A stretch of DNA of 64,000 nucleotides from an uncultured Ruminococcus sp. (GTDB taxonomy: Bacteria > Bacillota > Clostridia > Oscillospirales > Ruminococcaceae). The stretch lies in NCBI GenBank assembly GCA_910584195.1, contig CAJTYV010000015.1, positions 8,316 through 72,315 of the forward strand, given 5' to 3'. A model generated the notes under the pieces. The model saw only the letters and a program-made list of their open reading frames with translations. It was not told the origin of the DNA and made no database searches. The position numbers and the translations under genes are program-made. This document shows, piece after piece, positions 43,362 through 52,094 of this stretch. Each line of letters starts with the position of its first letter. Within the stretch, counting starts at the first letter, position 1.

Positions 43362-44565
43362 TCACCTCTTTGTCAAATTTTAATAAATGTCTTGCAATGT
43401 CCTCAACAACAGGTACGCTCACCGCATTTCCGGCCTGCTTGTAAAGCTGCGCATCGGACATTCCGATTGCCTGAACTTTTTGAAACTGCTCGTCCGTGAA
43501 GCCTTGCAGCCGCCATACTTCAATTGGCATTAAACGTCTTATCCTGCCGTGATGAACTACGCCGTGCCTGTCAGTCACAGTCAACGTAAACATCGGCTCA
43601 TTAGGTTCTTTTATTCTTCTTCCATTCTGCCAAGTTTTTTCCTTGAATGGATTCAGAATCGCTCTCGGTTCATCCTCAACAAGTACTCCTGAACGCTCGC
43701 CTCTGTGAGCACCTGTTACTCCCTGATCCATTCTCGTATGCAGGCAGCGAGCTGCGTCCGTAATTTGTGGATTTTCATTCAGATCGCAAAAAACAGCGGA
43801 ATGTTCGCCCTTGTGGTTACTTACTCCGCTGTTCTGACGTGCCGTAACACATCTTGCAATATCTGTCATTTGAGGATCGGGATTGCAGTCTATGAAATAA
43901 AGTCCCGTCTTACCGCCCATACCTCCCGAACCGCTGCACTGAGTGGAAGCGAGTCCGTTCGGATCATATACCCTCGCCCCCTGACTGCCGCCGATTAGCT
44001 GCTCAGTTTTCCTGCTATTTTGGCGGTTGCTTCCTCCGACAGCCAGTATTTTGCCGGAACAATTAATTCCAAGACATCCTGCAATATATACTCTCTTTCT
44101 GACTTGGGGAAGATAATCGGCGCTGTTATACAAACGCCATTCCACGCAGTACCCCAATTGGCAAAGCGTTTCAATGATTTTGGCGAAAGTTCTCCCCGAA
44201 TCAATCCCCAGCAGTCCGGGTACATTTTCAAACAAAAAATAGCGAGGTCTTTTATTTTTAAGAATTCGGGCAAGTTCAAAGAAAAGATCGCCTCTCGCAT
44301 CCGCAAAGCCTTTTCTTGCTCCGCAGACCGAGAACGGCTGGCAGGGAAAACCTCCAACCAGCAGATCAAAGTCTGCAAGCTCTCCGGCATCAATATTCCT
44401 GATATTTTCATAGAATTGCTCACCTCCCGTGTCGTACAGCGCTCTGTAGGCTTTTTGTGCGAATTTATCAATCTCGCACCAAGCCACAAATTTAAACCCT
44501 CCGACCTTTTCCAGTGCAGAGCGGAAGCCTCCGATGCCCGAAAATGCGTCGAATACTCTTATCAT
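43345..44565 (-). CDS. DNA (cytosine-5) methyltransferase
   Basis: I set the start at the ATG 44565 (AGGAATGATCAG upstream). The 406-residue protein has the C5 motifs in order: FDAFSGIGGFRSALEKVGGF (I), GGFPCQPFSVCG with nucleophile Cys75 (IV), FLFENVPGL (VI), the QVRKRVYIAG (VIII) segment and GNAVSVPVVEDIA (X). The target-recognition region contains two related blocks, CNPDPQMTDIARCVTAR and LNENPQITDAARCLHTR, a probable internal duplication. No cognate restriction enzyme is nearby, so it is a solitary methyltransferase. Confidence 0.93.
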   Translation of the reverse strand: MIRVFDAFSGIGGFRSALEKVGGFKFVAWCEIDKFAQKAYRALYDTGGEQFYENIRNIDAGELADFDLLVGGFPCQPFSVCGARKGFADARGDLFFELARILKNKRPRYFLFENVPGLLGIDSGRTFAKIIETLCQLGYCVEWRLYNSADYLPQVRKRVYIAGCLGINCSGKILAVGGSNRQNSRKTEQLIGGSQGARVYDPNGLASTQCSGSGGMGGKTGLYFIDCNPDPQMTDIARCVTARQNSGVSNHKGEHSAVFCDLNENPQITDAARCLHTRMDQGVTGAHRGERSGVLVEDEPRAILNPFKEKTWQNGRRIKEPNEPMFTLTVTDRHGVVHHGRIRRLMPIEVWRLQGFTDEQFQKVQAIGMSDAQLYKQAGNAVSVPVVEDIARHLLKFDKEVNAYGK

Positions 44566-44624
44566 CTGATCATTCCTTTCCTTTATTTTGTAACGCATCA
44601 CCCCTTTCTGTGGTTACTTACAAT

Positions 44625-45125
44625 TTATCCCTGCATTAAGTCCATTTCAAATTCTTCTGTTTCTTCCTGAGCCTGCTGCATAGTTTCTATCGTCTCAAGC
44701 AGCTTTTCAAGATACTCCTTGTCACTCGCGTATTTTATAACTGTACCATCGGTTTTGATAAGTTCTTCGCCGCATTCGGTAGTTATCTCCACATCGCCAT
44801 GTTTTCCATGCCACATTATGAATTCTGCAACATCGTTGATACTGCGGAGATTTCTGTTTCCGTCAACGGCATGACCTACGAGTTTTTCGTTGTTTTCCAA
44901 CTGGAGTTTATGGAATTTATCAACGTCAAGCACGAGCGATAAACTCCGCCCATTATCCCAACGCATAACCGCCTGAGCCATATCATCAATTGCAAGGATA
45001 GTTCCCTTAGTTCCTGCTGATATCGGCTTCGGATCGTCCATATCTGCATCAAGCTGAATCCTCGTACCTGCCGGATATCGGCAGCGGTAATGCCGCAGTT
45101 CGCTTTCACTTGGAATCCTATTCAT
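44625..45125 (-). CDS. DUF4314 protein
   Basis: The 166-residue product starts with a DUF4314 domain: YPAGTRIQLDADMDDPKPIS, GTKGTILAIDDMAQAVMRWD, NGRSLSLVLDVDKFHKL, an SH3-like barrel common in Firmicutes element proteins. The C-terminal half is acidic and ends in EEFEMDLMQG. Function is unknown. It sits between the methyltransferase and the first element gene. Confidence 0.8.
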   Translation of the reverse strand: MNRIPSESELRHYRCRYPAGTRIQLDADMDDPKPISAGTKGTILAIDDMAQAVMRWDNGRSLSLVLDVDKFHKLQLENNEKLVGHAVDGNRNLRSINDVAEFIMWHGKHGDVEITTECGEELIKTDGTVIKYASDKEYLEKLLETIETMQQAQEETEEFEMDLMQG

Positions 45126-45146
45126 AGTGCCAACCTCCTTATCGTG

Positions 45147-45800
45147 TTATAGCGAAAGACCGCCGATACTCATATTTTCTTCGATATCAGCGTCCATATC
45201 TTCAATTTCTTCCTTTGTATTTACCGTCATATCAGGCTGAAACGGAACGTCAATATTGCTGACCTCAACCGAAGCTATACCGTTCATTGTACTGAGTTTC
45301 TGTGCGACTGCATGAGTCATTATATCCCTTATCTCATTGAAATCGCAATTGAGGTCCTGCAAAACATCGTCGATTGTAAATTCTCTACAGCCTTGACAAA
45401 CGGCATCTGCTATCCTTTCTGCCATCTCGCTTAACAAATTACAGATTTGCTTTTCACTGCTTGTCAGCGATATTTCGAGATTCTGATGACTTTCAACAAG
45501 TTCCTTGGCTCTTGGGATATACTGGGCGTATCGTGCGTATGACGTTCCCTCGGATTCGATCAGCAGACCGTCGCCCTGTTCCTCATCATAAATCAGCAGG
45601 CAGTGATAATTATCATCGCTGTCGCAGTACATCAGATCAGCGTTCTCCACAATCAGCCTGTGGTCACGCAGCGGATGTCTTTTCAGATCATCAAATTTCG
45701 CATGGGGGACGGCTATCGCTTTCTCCACCACGCAGGATTTTGTTCTGAACTCAGACGCCTTTCGGAGCAGAGCAGCGTTGATAATCAATTTTTCACTCAT
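45147..45800 (-). CDS. DUF6329-like element protein
   Basis: The ATG at 45800 has GGAGGT 8 bp upstream. The 217-residue product has a conserved N-terminus (KRHPLRDHRLIVENADLMYC, then DSDDNYHCLLIYDEEQGDGL) that I recall as DUF6329, restricted to Firmicutes mobile elements. The last 40 residues are acidic and end in NMSIGGLSL, a tail also seen in the ArdA-like protein. It is the first gene of the element's minus-strand operon; the hairpin at 45884-45939 precedes it. Confidence 0.65.
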   Translation of the reverse strand: MSEKLIINAALLRKASEFRTKSCVVEKAIAVPHAKFDDLKRHPLRDHRLIVENADLMYCDSDDNYHCLLIYDEEQGDGLLIESEGTSYARYAQYIPRAKELVESHQNLEISLTSSEKQICNLLSEMAERIADAVCQGCREFTIDDVLQDLNCDFNEIRDIMTHAVAQKLSTMNGIASVEVSNIDVPFQPDMTVNTKEEIEDMDADIEENMSIGGLSL

Positions 45801-45883
45801 TGATTTTACCTCCAATCGTTTTGAGTTGTCCTATTTAATAGTTAACTTCCACATTGAAATCACGTCCTTTCCCTGAAACTAAA

Positions 45884-45939
45884 AAAGACCGCTTTGTTTA
45901 ACATCACTTTAATTCGTGACATTAGACAAAACGGTCTTT
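45884..45939 (-). terminator. Long imperfect hairpin upstream of the element operon
   Basis: Arms of about 24 bp (AAAGACCGCTTTGTTTAAC and its near inverse ending CGGTCTTT) form a long stem. On the minus strand TTTTTTAG follows. It may be a terminator or attenuator in front of the first element gene, or part of the element end. Confidence 0.6.
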
Positions 45940-46027
45940 CAAAGTTTGTGTATTATTTTTTGTATTAAAAAAGCAGATTCGGGATTATTTTTCTCAAATC
46001 CGCTCTGATTTTTTCCTTAAATTTCCA

Positions 46028-46056
46028 TATCGAGGGTTCAAATCCCATATCATTGG
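46028..46056 (+). other. tRNA T-arm-like remnant, possible attachment-site trace
   Basis: CGAGGGTTCAAATCCC at 46031-46046 looks like a tRNA T-stem and loop, but no acceptor, D or anticodon arm surrounds it. The 370-bp gap between the element's first gene and the tRNA cluster otherwise holds two hairpins. It could be the tRNA 3' fragment left by integration; the matching copy is not near the integrase. Confidence 0.3.
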
Positions 46057-46115
46057 AAAAAATTCCAAAAATCATCTACGGTTTTACACCTGAATTTTTT
46101 TGCTTTTGAACGCCA

Positions 46116-46142
46116 AAAATCCGCTATATTTAGCGGATTTTT
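46116..46142. terminator. Bidirectional terminator behind the tRNA cluster
   Basis: AAAATCCGCTA and TAGCGGATTTT form an 11-bp stem with T-runs on both strands. It follows tRNA-His on the minus strand. Confidence 0.75.
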
Positions 46143-46171
46143 CGGTGTACATCTATTTTATTGTACCAATA

Positions 46172-46249
46172 TGGGGTGGGAGATGGGATTCGAACCCACG
46201 ATCTTCGGGACCACAATCCGACGCTTTAACCAGCTAAGCTACACCCACC
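46172..46249 (-). tRNA. tRNA-His (GTG)
   Basis: A full cloverleaf with an anticodon loop TTGTGGT, T-loop TTCGAAT and encoded CCA. The extra 5' G opposite the discriminator C, typical of tRNA-His, is present. Confidence 0.93.
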
Positions 46250-46254
46250 ATATA

Positions 46255-46331
46255 TGGCGCGCCTTGCTGGATTCGAACCAGCGGCTTACTGCTTAGAAGG
46301 CAGTTACTCTATCCAGCTGAGTTAAAGGCGC
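46255..46331 (-). tRNA. tRNA-Arg (TCT)
   Basis: Acceptor GCGCCTT pairs with AAGGCGC; the anticodon stem ACTGC/GCAGT encloses a loop with TCT; T-loop TTCGAAT; CCA encoded. Confidence 0.93.
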
Positions 46332-46408
46332 ATAACAATCAAGAATCATTAACAATAAAAAACGAGCTTATGGCTAAACTCTCACTAAAAAATAATTCTT
46401 AATTTAAT

Positions 46409-46482
<74 letters not shown>

Positions 46483-46738
46483 AATCAGTGTTTCAACGAT
46501 ATTAATTATATCACAAGGTGCATTAATTGTCAAGAGGATTTTTGAAATTCAGCATTATCAACAATAAAACGCTAAACATTGCTTTAGATATGCACAAATA
46601 TGTCGTAATCTTAGTAAAAATAAGAAATTATTAAGGAACTTGTTTTGATATACTTAAGAAAAGAACCTTATAATTATACTAAAATAATAATTAATAACAT
46701 TTCACAAAAAATAAAATATTAAATTTCAGAAAAAGTTA

Positions 46739-46767
46739 TTGACAATTGAAAATATTTGTGATATTAT
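46739..46767 (+). promoter_or_regulatory. First promoter upstream of the ABC importer operon
   Basis: TTGACA (46739-46744), 17 bp, TATTAT (46762-46767). The 17 bases before the -35 nearly match those of the second promoter at 46972. The whole 750-bp gap between the tRNA cluster and the permease gene contains no ORF I can support. Confidence 0.65.
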
Positions 46768-46926
46768 TTATATTGTAGCATCTGTATTATTATAATCAAT
46801 ACAGAAAGTGATAAATGCCTACGCATTTGTAAACCGCAGTCAACAAATCAATTTGAAATTTCTGACTACATACTTTTGAGTAATTTTATTTAAAAACATT
46901 TACAAATGGTGTTCTTTCAAACAAAT

Positions 46927-47064
46927 AAAAGACGGATTGGGCTTAAAATTGCAAAATTTCTGCAAAAGTTATTGACAAAATATCAAACGGAGAGTATTAT
47001 TATGTATGAAATAAATTTCATCTATTTGGTTAAAATAAAAAAATATTTTTAAGCCTCGTCTTTT
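46927..47064 (+). promoter_or_regulatory. Second promoter enclosed by an inverted repeat
   Basis: TTGACA (46972-46977), 17 bp and TATTAT (46995-47000). Inverted arms AAAAGACGG...GGCTTAAAA (46927-46948) and TTTTAAGCCTCGTCTTTT (47047-47064) flank it; the right arm is followed by TTTTGCTTTTTT, as in a terminator. Transcripts from the first promoter could fold this way, those from the second could not. A role as switch is inference. Confidence 0.45.
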
Positions 47065-47159
47065 TTGCTTTTTTAAAACACTTATATATAGAGGACAAAA
47101 TTAATGAACATAAAAACTGACATTTGATTCCGACATGCTGCTGTGACATAAATTTATAT

Positions 47160-47182
47160 GGCTTATCTGCTTAAGATAAGCC
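47160..47182 (+). promoter_or_regulatory. Leader hairpin of the ABC importer operon
   Basis: GGCTTATCT and AGATAAGCC form a 9-bp stem without a T-run, 90 bp before the first permease gene. It may stabilise the leader or be a regulator site. Confidence 0.35.
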
Positions 47183-47273
47183 GATGATAAAATCTTATAC
47201 TTATTATATATGCTGAAATACATTTTTAAATATGGATCAGCACAAGATTACTTTGAAAAAGGAGATGTCACAT

Positions 47274-48155
47274 TTGAAAAACAGCAAAGACCAGTGCGGA
47301 CGGAAAAAAGAAAGAATTTTCAGCAATATCTGCATAATGCCGAGTCTTATCGGAGTATTGATATTCTTTCTTATTCCGTTTGGAATCGTGGTCTATTATT
47401 CCGTTGTCAACAACCCTGTTATGTATGAATTTGTCGGAATTGAAAACTATACAAAACTTCTGCATAACGAAGCTTTTAAACTTTCAGCTGCGAATACGGC
47501 AATTTTTTCTCTCGTTTCAGTCCCGCTTGCAATTATTCTTTCACTGTGGCTGGCGATTTTACTGGAAAGAAACATTCCCGGCAAAAGCATTTTCAGAACT
47601 TTCTTTCTCAGTCCGCTTATGGTGCCAACCGCTTCGGTCGTGCTTGTCTGGCAGGTACTTTTCCACAATCACGGCACGATAAACCAGATTATAGAGGCAT
47701 TCGGAGGAGACGGTATTGAATGGCTGAAGTCTTCATACGGACAGGTTGTTATAACAGTTATGTTTCTTTGGAAAAACTTAGGCTACAATATGATACTTTT
47801 TATGTCCGCGCTTGCCGGAATCCCGAAAGATATAATCGAAGTCGCAAAGCTTGAAGGTGCAAGCGGCTGGTATCAGTTTATACATATTAAATTAAGGTAT
47901 CTCTCCCCCACTATCCTTTTTGTTCTTATTCTTTCTCTTATCAATTCCTTTAAAATTTTCCGGGAAGTCTATTTGCTTACAGGCGATCATCCCTGCGATA
48001 AAATGTATATGCTTCAGCACTTTATGAATAATACATTTAACAGTCTCGATTATCAAAAGCTTTCGGCGGCGGCGGTATTGTTCTCGCTCGTCATGATAGT
48101 TATTATTGCCATTCTCCTTACGGCTGAAAATATTTTCGGAAAGGACGTGGAATAA
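47274..48155 (+). CDS. ABC sugar transporter permease (MalF/UgpA type)
   Basis: The frame opens at 47232, but only the TTG at 47274 has a correctly spaced AGGAG (47260-47264). The resulting 293-residue protein has six membrane helices and the EAA loop (EVAKLEGASGWYQFIHIKLR) of binding-protein-dependent importers. With the next gene it forms the membrane channel for a carbohydrate importer. The ATPase is not encoded in the operon and is presumably a shared MsmX/UgpC-type protein. The 3' end overlaps the next gene by 1 bp. Confidence 0.88.
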   Translation: MKNSKDQCGRKKERIFSNICIMPSLIGVLIFFLIPFGIVVYYSVVNNPVMYEFVGIENYTKLLHNEAFKLSAANTAIFSLVSVPLAIILSLWLAILLERNIPGKSIFRTFFLSPLMVPTASVVLVWQVLFHNHGTINQIIEAFGGDGIEWLKSSYGQVVITVMFLWKNLGYNMILFMSALAGIPKDIIEVAKLEGASGWYQFIHIKLRYLSPTILFVLILSLINSFKIFREVYLLTGDHPCDKMYMLQHFMNNTFNSLDYQKLSAAAVLFSLVMIVIIAILLTAENIFGKDVE

Positions 48156-49045
48156 TGACATTGAAAAAAAAGGAACACATGCTCAACATTATTATTACGG
48201 TTTTCGCATGTATTGCCGCCATAATGTTTCTTATGCCAACGATACTCACCATAGCAAACTCTTTTATGACATCTACTGAAATTTCGGCTAACTACGGAGC
48301 AATGATCGAAAATATGACAGAGGATAAAAAAACATTTATCTCCGAAAATGTCAATCTGAAATTTTTTCCCGATAAGGTAACTTTCGATCAGTACAAAAAC
48401 GTTCTTCTGAAAAATCCAGACTACCTGCTGAAATTCTGGAATTCAGTTGCCCTTACGGTTCCCATAACATTGTTTCAGATACTTTTGGCAATCCTGACGT
48501 CATACGGATTTTCAAGGTATCCCAATAAATTCAAAAGCATCATCTTCTTCGCCTACATTATATTAATGATAATGCCCTATCAGGTAACGCTTGTACCCAA
48601 TTTTCTCGTAGCGGATAAATTTGGTATGCTCAACACGCGCTGGGCGATAATTCTTCCGGGAATTTTCTCCCCTTTCAGCGTATTCCTGCTGACCAAGGTC
48701 ATGCGGCGAATCCCGGTCTCCTACGTTGAAGCCGCAAAACTTGACGGAGCAAGCGAACTTCAGATACTGACAAAAATATATACTCCTCTTTGCAAAGGCG
48801 CGATAGTTTCAATAACAATGCTTGTTTTTATAGATTACTGGAACATGGTAGAACAGCCCCTTATACTTTTGAAAGACAGCTATATGCACCCGCTTTCCGT
48901 ATTCTTGTCACAAATAAATACAGGCGACATCGGACTTGCATTTGCGGTAGGCGTTGTCTACATGATACCTACTATACTTATGTTCCTCTACGGCGAGGAT
49001 CACCTTATTGAGGGAATAACTTACGCCGGCGGAATAAAGGGTTAA
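48155..49045 (+). CDS. ABC sugar transporter permease (MalG/UgpE type)
   Basis: The 296-residue protein has six membrane helices, an extended loop between helices 1 and 2 (residues 40-85), and the EAA motif VEAAKLDGASELQILTKIYT. It is the partner of the upstream permease; its ATG shares a base with the upstream stop codon (TAATG). The transported compound is not evident from the sequence; neighbours give no enzyme for a specific glycan. Confidence 0.9.
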   Translation: MTLKKKEHMLNIIITVFACIAAIMFLMPTILTIANSFMTSTEISANYGAMIENMTEDKKTFISENVNLKFFPDKVTFDQYKNVLLKNPDYLLKFWNSVALTVPITLFQILLAILTSYGFSRYPNKFKSIIFFAYIILMIMPYQVTLVPNFLVADKFGMLNTRWAIILPGIFSPFSVFLLTKVMRRIPVSYVEAAKLDGASELQILTKIYTPLCKGAIVSITMLVFIDYWNMVEQPLILLKDSYMHPLSVFLSQINTGDIGLAFAVGVVYMIPTILMFLYGEDHLIEGITYAGGIKG

Positions 49046-49070
49046 TATACAAAGAAAGGATAATATTTTT

Positions 49071-50867
49071 ATGAATGAAATAAATGATGTTAAAGAAATA
49101 AAAGCTCCCAAGGATATAAAAGGAGACAAAGAGGATTATGATCCCCGAAAAAAGCGTGAAATAATCAAGACCGTTCTTATTATATTTCTTGCTGTTCTGC
49201 TTGTTCTTACATTCTTTTCCAATACAATTATGAACAAATCTCTTGCCGAAATCACTACAGAAAGAACTACCAGCGGTAAGCTGACCGAACGAATCAGAGG
49301 AAGCGGTCTTGTTGAATCAAATCAAAGCTACGGCGTTACGGTTGATGGAAACAAGGTTATAGACACAATTATGGTAAAAACAGGCAAAGAAGTCAAAAAA
49401 GGAGACGTTCTCTTTACTATAGGCACAGGCGAAAGCGAGGAGCTTACCGCTGCCGAGGACGCTCTTGCCGCTCTTGAACTTGAATACAATAAAGCGCTCC
49501 TTACTCCCCCTGCCGATTATACAGCGGAAAATCAGGCTATCAAAAATGCCCGTGAGGATTTAGCCGCCGCTGTTGCCAAAAGAGACAATGCCGCTGCCAA
49601 TCAGGGCAGCGTTGACGAAGCTAAGGAAAACAACCGCTACAACAAATCTCAGCTTAACTACTATACCAAGCTTCAGACAAAGCTTACCGCTGTAATCGCA
49701 GCTGTTGATACAGACGAATATATTACGGCTCCGGCAGAATATACGGGACAGCTGCTTGAACTGAAAAACGCTCTTGCTACAGCAGAGGAAGAATATAACG
49801 CAGCAAAACAAATATACACTGCTCTCCTCACCGGAAACGCTCCTTCCGACGATGAATCGAATTCCGGAATGCCTGCTCCTGCCTCCTCTGCTTCTCCGGA
49901 AGAAATCAATGCTGCCAAAGCAGATATGGATTCCAAAGAAGAGGCTTACGAAACGGCTAAAGCAGCCTATGACGATACAAAATATGCTCTCAGGGCGGAT
50001 TGGGCAAATCAGCTTGCCGATGCTGAATCAAACGTTGATTATTATACGGCTCTTATAGAAGAATACGAATCCGGAAACGGAAGCGGTGAAATGACGGTCG
50101 ATGAACTGAATGAAGACGTAAAGACAAAACAGCGTACTCTTGAAGATCTTATAACTCAGCTTGCCAAAACCCAAAAGGAAAACGGAAATCAGGATAAGAT
50201 CAATGATCTTGACATTGAAGCGAAGAAAAAAGATATAGAAAAAGCTAAGAAAAAGGTAAAAGAACTTAAAAAAGAAAACGAAACTACAGAGATAAAATCC
50301 AAATACAGCGGAATTGTAAGCGCGATCAACGCCAAAGCAGGCGATGAAACAGTTCCTGATATGGAAATAATGACTATTGACATTGCAGAAGAAGGCTACA
50401 CAGTGCAGATCACCGTTGATGCCGAAAAGACCAAAAAGATAAAGACAGGAGTTGCCGCTGAAATAGTTAACAACTGGAGCGGAAACATTGAAGCTGTTCT
50501 TACCGATATAAAAAACGATACAACCCCCAATTCTAAAAAACGCATACTTGTTTTCTCAGTTACAGGAGACATTGAATCAGGCGAATATCTCGACCTCTCG
50601 ATACCATGCGGCAGCGGAAATTATGACGCTATCGTACCTAAGAGCGCCGTATACAGCGACAGCGAAGGAACTTTCGTATTAACGGTAGCTTCCAAAAGCT
50701 CGCCTTTGGGTAATAGATACTTTGCTAAACGCGTTCCCGTAGAGGTAACTGTCTCAGATGAACTTTCAAGCGCAGTATCGGGAGAGATAAGCAACGGAGA
50801 TTACGTTATTATCGCAGCAAGCAAGCCCGTCTCCCCCGGAGATCAGGTTCGTATGAAGGATGAATAA
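49071..50867 (+). CDS. HlyD/MacA-like membrane fusion (adaptor) protein
   Basis: The 598-residue protein has an N-terminal membrane anchor (residues 29-52), a first lipoyl half (GSGLVESNQSYGVTVDGN), a long coiled-coil hairpin (about residues 120-400, rich in Ala, Glu, Lys) and a second lipoyl/barrel part (KSKYSGIVSAINAKAGDETV, PDMEIMTIDIAEEGYTVQIT). This is the architecture of periplasmic adaptors of export pumps, here anchored in a Gram-positive membrane. Its AAAGGAT site is 8 bp before the ATG and it continues the importer operon. Confidence 0.8.
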   Translation: MNEINDVKEIKAPKDIKGDKEDYDPRKKREIIKTVLIIFLAVLLVLTFFSNTIMNKSLAEITTERTTSGKLTERIRGSGLVESNQSYGVTVDGNKVIDTIMVKTGKEVKKGDVLFTIGTGESEELTAAEDALAALELEYNKALLTPPADYTAENQAIKNAREDLAAAVAKRDNAAANQGSVDEAKENNRYNKSQLNYYTKLQTKLTAVIAAVDTDEYITAPAEYTGQLLELKNALATAEEEYNAAKQIYTALLTGNAPSDDESNSGMPAPASSASPEEINAAKADMDSKEEAYETAKAAYDDTKYALRADWANQLADAESNVDYYTALIEEYESGNGSGEMTVDELNEDVKTKQRTLEDLITQLAKTQKENGNQDKINDLDIEAKKKDIEKAKKKVKELKKENETTEIKSKYSGIVSAINAKAGDETVPDMEIMTIDIAEEGYTVQITVDAEKTKKIKTGVAAEIVNNWSGNIEAVLTDIKNDTTPNSKKRILVFSVTGDIESGEYLDLSIPCGSGNYDAIVPKSAVYSDSEGTFVLTVASKSSPLGNRYFAKRVPVEVTVSDELSSAVSGEISNGDYVIIAASKPVSPGDQVRMKDE

Positions 50868-50879
50868 GGCGGTGCGCTG

Positions 50880-52073
50880 ATGAACATCAAAAAGGTTTTT
50901 ATCGCCGTACTTTCAGCCGCAAACGCTGCGTCCATATCAGTGGGACTGATACTTACGGCGGCAGGCAGTTCGCTTGCCAAGTCGCAGAGCTATAATCAGG
51001 CGGCTCTGCGCTGGGACAGCGGCGGCAGCTGCACTCAGCTTAGCTGCTTCTTTACCGAGGACGCAGGCTTTACTGTTGACAATACTCAAGGGGTAATGTC
51101 AGATTTACTCTCAAATCTGAAAAATATAGGCGTTACACCGGAGGATGGCAAGGAGCTTATACCTGTGGCATACAGCGTTGACGCAGGAACAATGACAATT
51201 CGCAGCGACACCACGGGACGCGCAGAAGCAAAGGTTACAGCAGCAGGCGGAGACTTTTTTCTCTTCCGTGACTTTATGCTGCTGGACGGTGCGTTTTTCA
51301 CAGAATCAGACATAATGCAGGACGGCGCGGTAATTGACAGAAGGCTGGCATGGTCGCTTTACGGCTCAACAGATGTAGCAGGCATGAATATTTATATCAA
51401 CGGGACGAAATTCTATATATCGGGGGTAATTGAAGATCCCGAATCAAAAGAAGAAAAAAAGACAGCCGGAGATTATCCGAGAGCCTATATATCCTATGAC
51501 GGCGCAAAACTTCTCGGCAGCGATATATCCCCTGCTGCGTCAGGAATTTCAGGAGGCGGCACAGGAGGGATCGACGTTCCGACCGGTGACAGTTACCTGA
51601 AAAAGATAAGCTGCTATGAATGCATAGTTCCCAATCCCGTTGAAAATTATGCTTACAATTCGGTCAAGGAGTACTTTGACGGAGCATACAAGGATAAGAT
51701 AAAGATCGTCAACAACACAGAGAGGTTTTCTCCGTCTAAAAGAGCCAAAGCATACAAAAAGCTTTCAAACTACGCGGTGTCCGATAAGCCCCTCGTTTAC
51801 CCTTACTGGGAAAACGCTTCAAGGATCATTGAATTCAAGCTTTCGGTTATATACTTCTTCAGAAGATTGACATATATTATCCCTGTATTAACAGCATTGC
51901 TGCTTCTCGTTGTCTTATGGCGTGCGGGAGGACGATTAAGACGCAAATTAACGGCAAAAACAAGCGATTCTATTACAAAAGCCGTTTACTATCACGGACA
52001 AAAGAAAAGACAAAAAAAATTACAGAAAGAAGAACAAAAAATTAAACAAATAAAGAACGGTTCTCAGAACTGA
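50880..52073 (+). CDS. MacB-like periplasmic core protein without FtsX domain
   Basis: The 397-residue protein has an N-terminal membrane helix (residues 8-33), an extracytoplasmic MacB-type core (FTEDAGFTVDNTQGV, RRLAWSLYGSTDVAGMNIYI, GTKFYISGVIED) and a single C-terminal helix (IIPVLTALLLLVVLWRAGG) with a basic tail. MacB and relatives normally have four helices forming the FtsX permease; only two are present here. Together with the adaptor protein it resembles half of a tripartite pump. GGCGGTG precedes the ATG. Confidence 0.65.
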   Translation: MNIKKVFIAVLSAANAASISVGLILTAAGSSLAKSQSYNQAALRWDSGGSCTQLSCFFTEDAGFTVDNTQGVMSDLLSNLKNIGVTPEDGKELIPVAYSVDAGTMTIRSDTTGRAEAKVTAAGGDFFLFRDFMLLDGAFFTESDIMQDGAVIDRRLAWSLYGSTDVAGMNIYINGTKFYISGVIEDPESKEEKKTAGDYPRAYISYDGAKLLGSDISPAASGISGGGTGGIDVPTGDSYLKKISCYECIVPNPVENYAYNSVKEYFDGAYKDKIKIVNNTERFSPSKRAKAYKKLSNYAVSDKPLVYPYWENASRIIEFKLSVIYFFRRLTYIIPVLTALLLLVVLWRAGGRLRRKLTAKTSDSITKAVYYHGQKKRQKKLQKEEQKIKQIKNGSQN

Positions 52074-52094
52074 AAACGTTAAAGGAGAAAAAAT

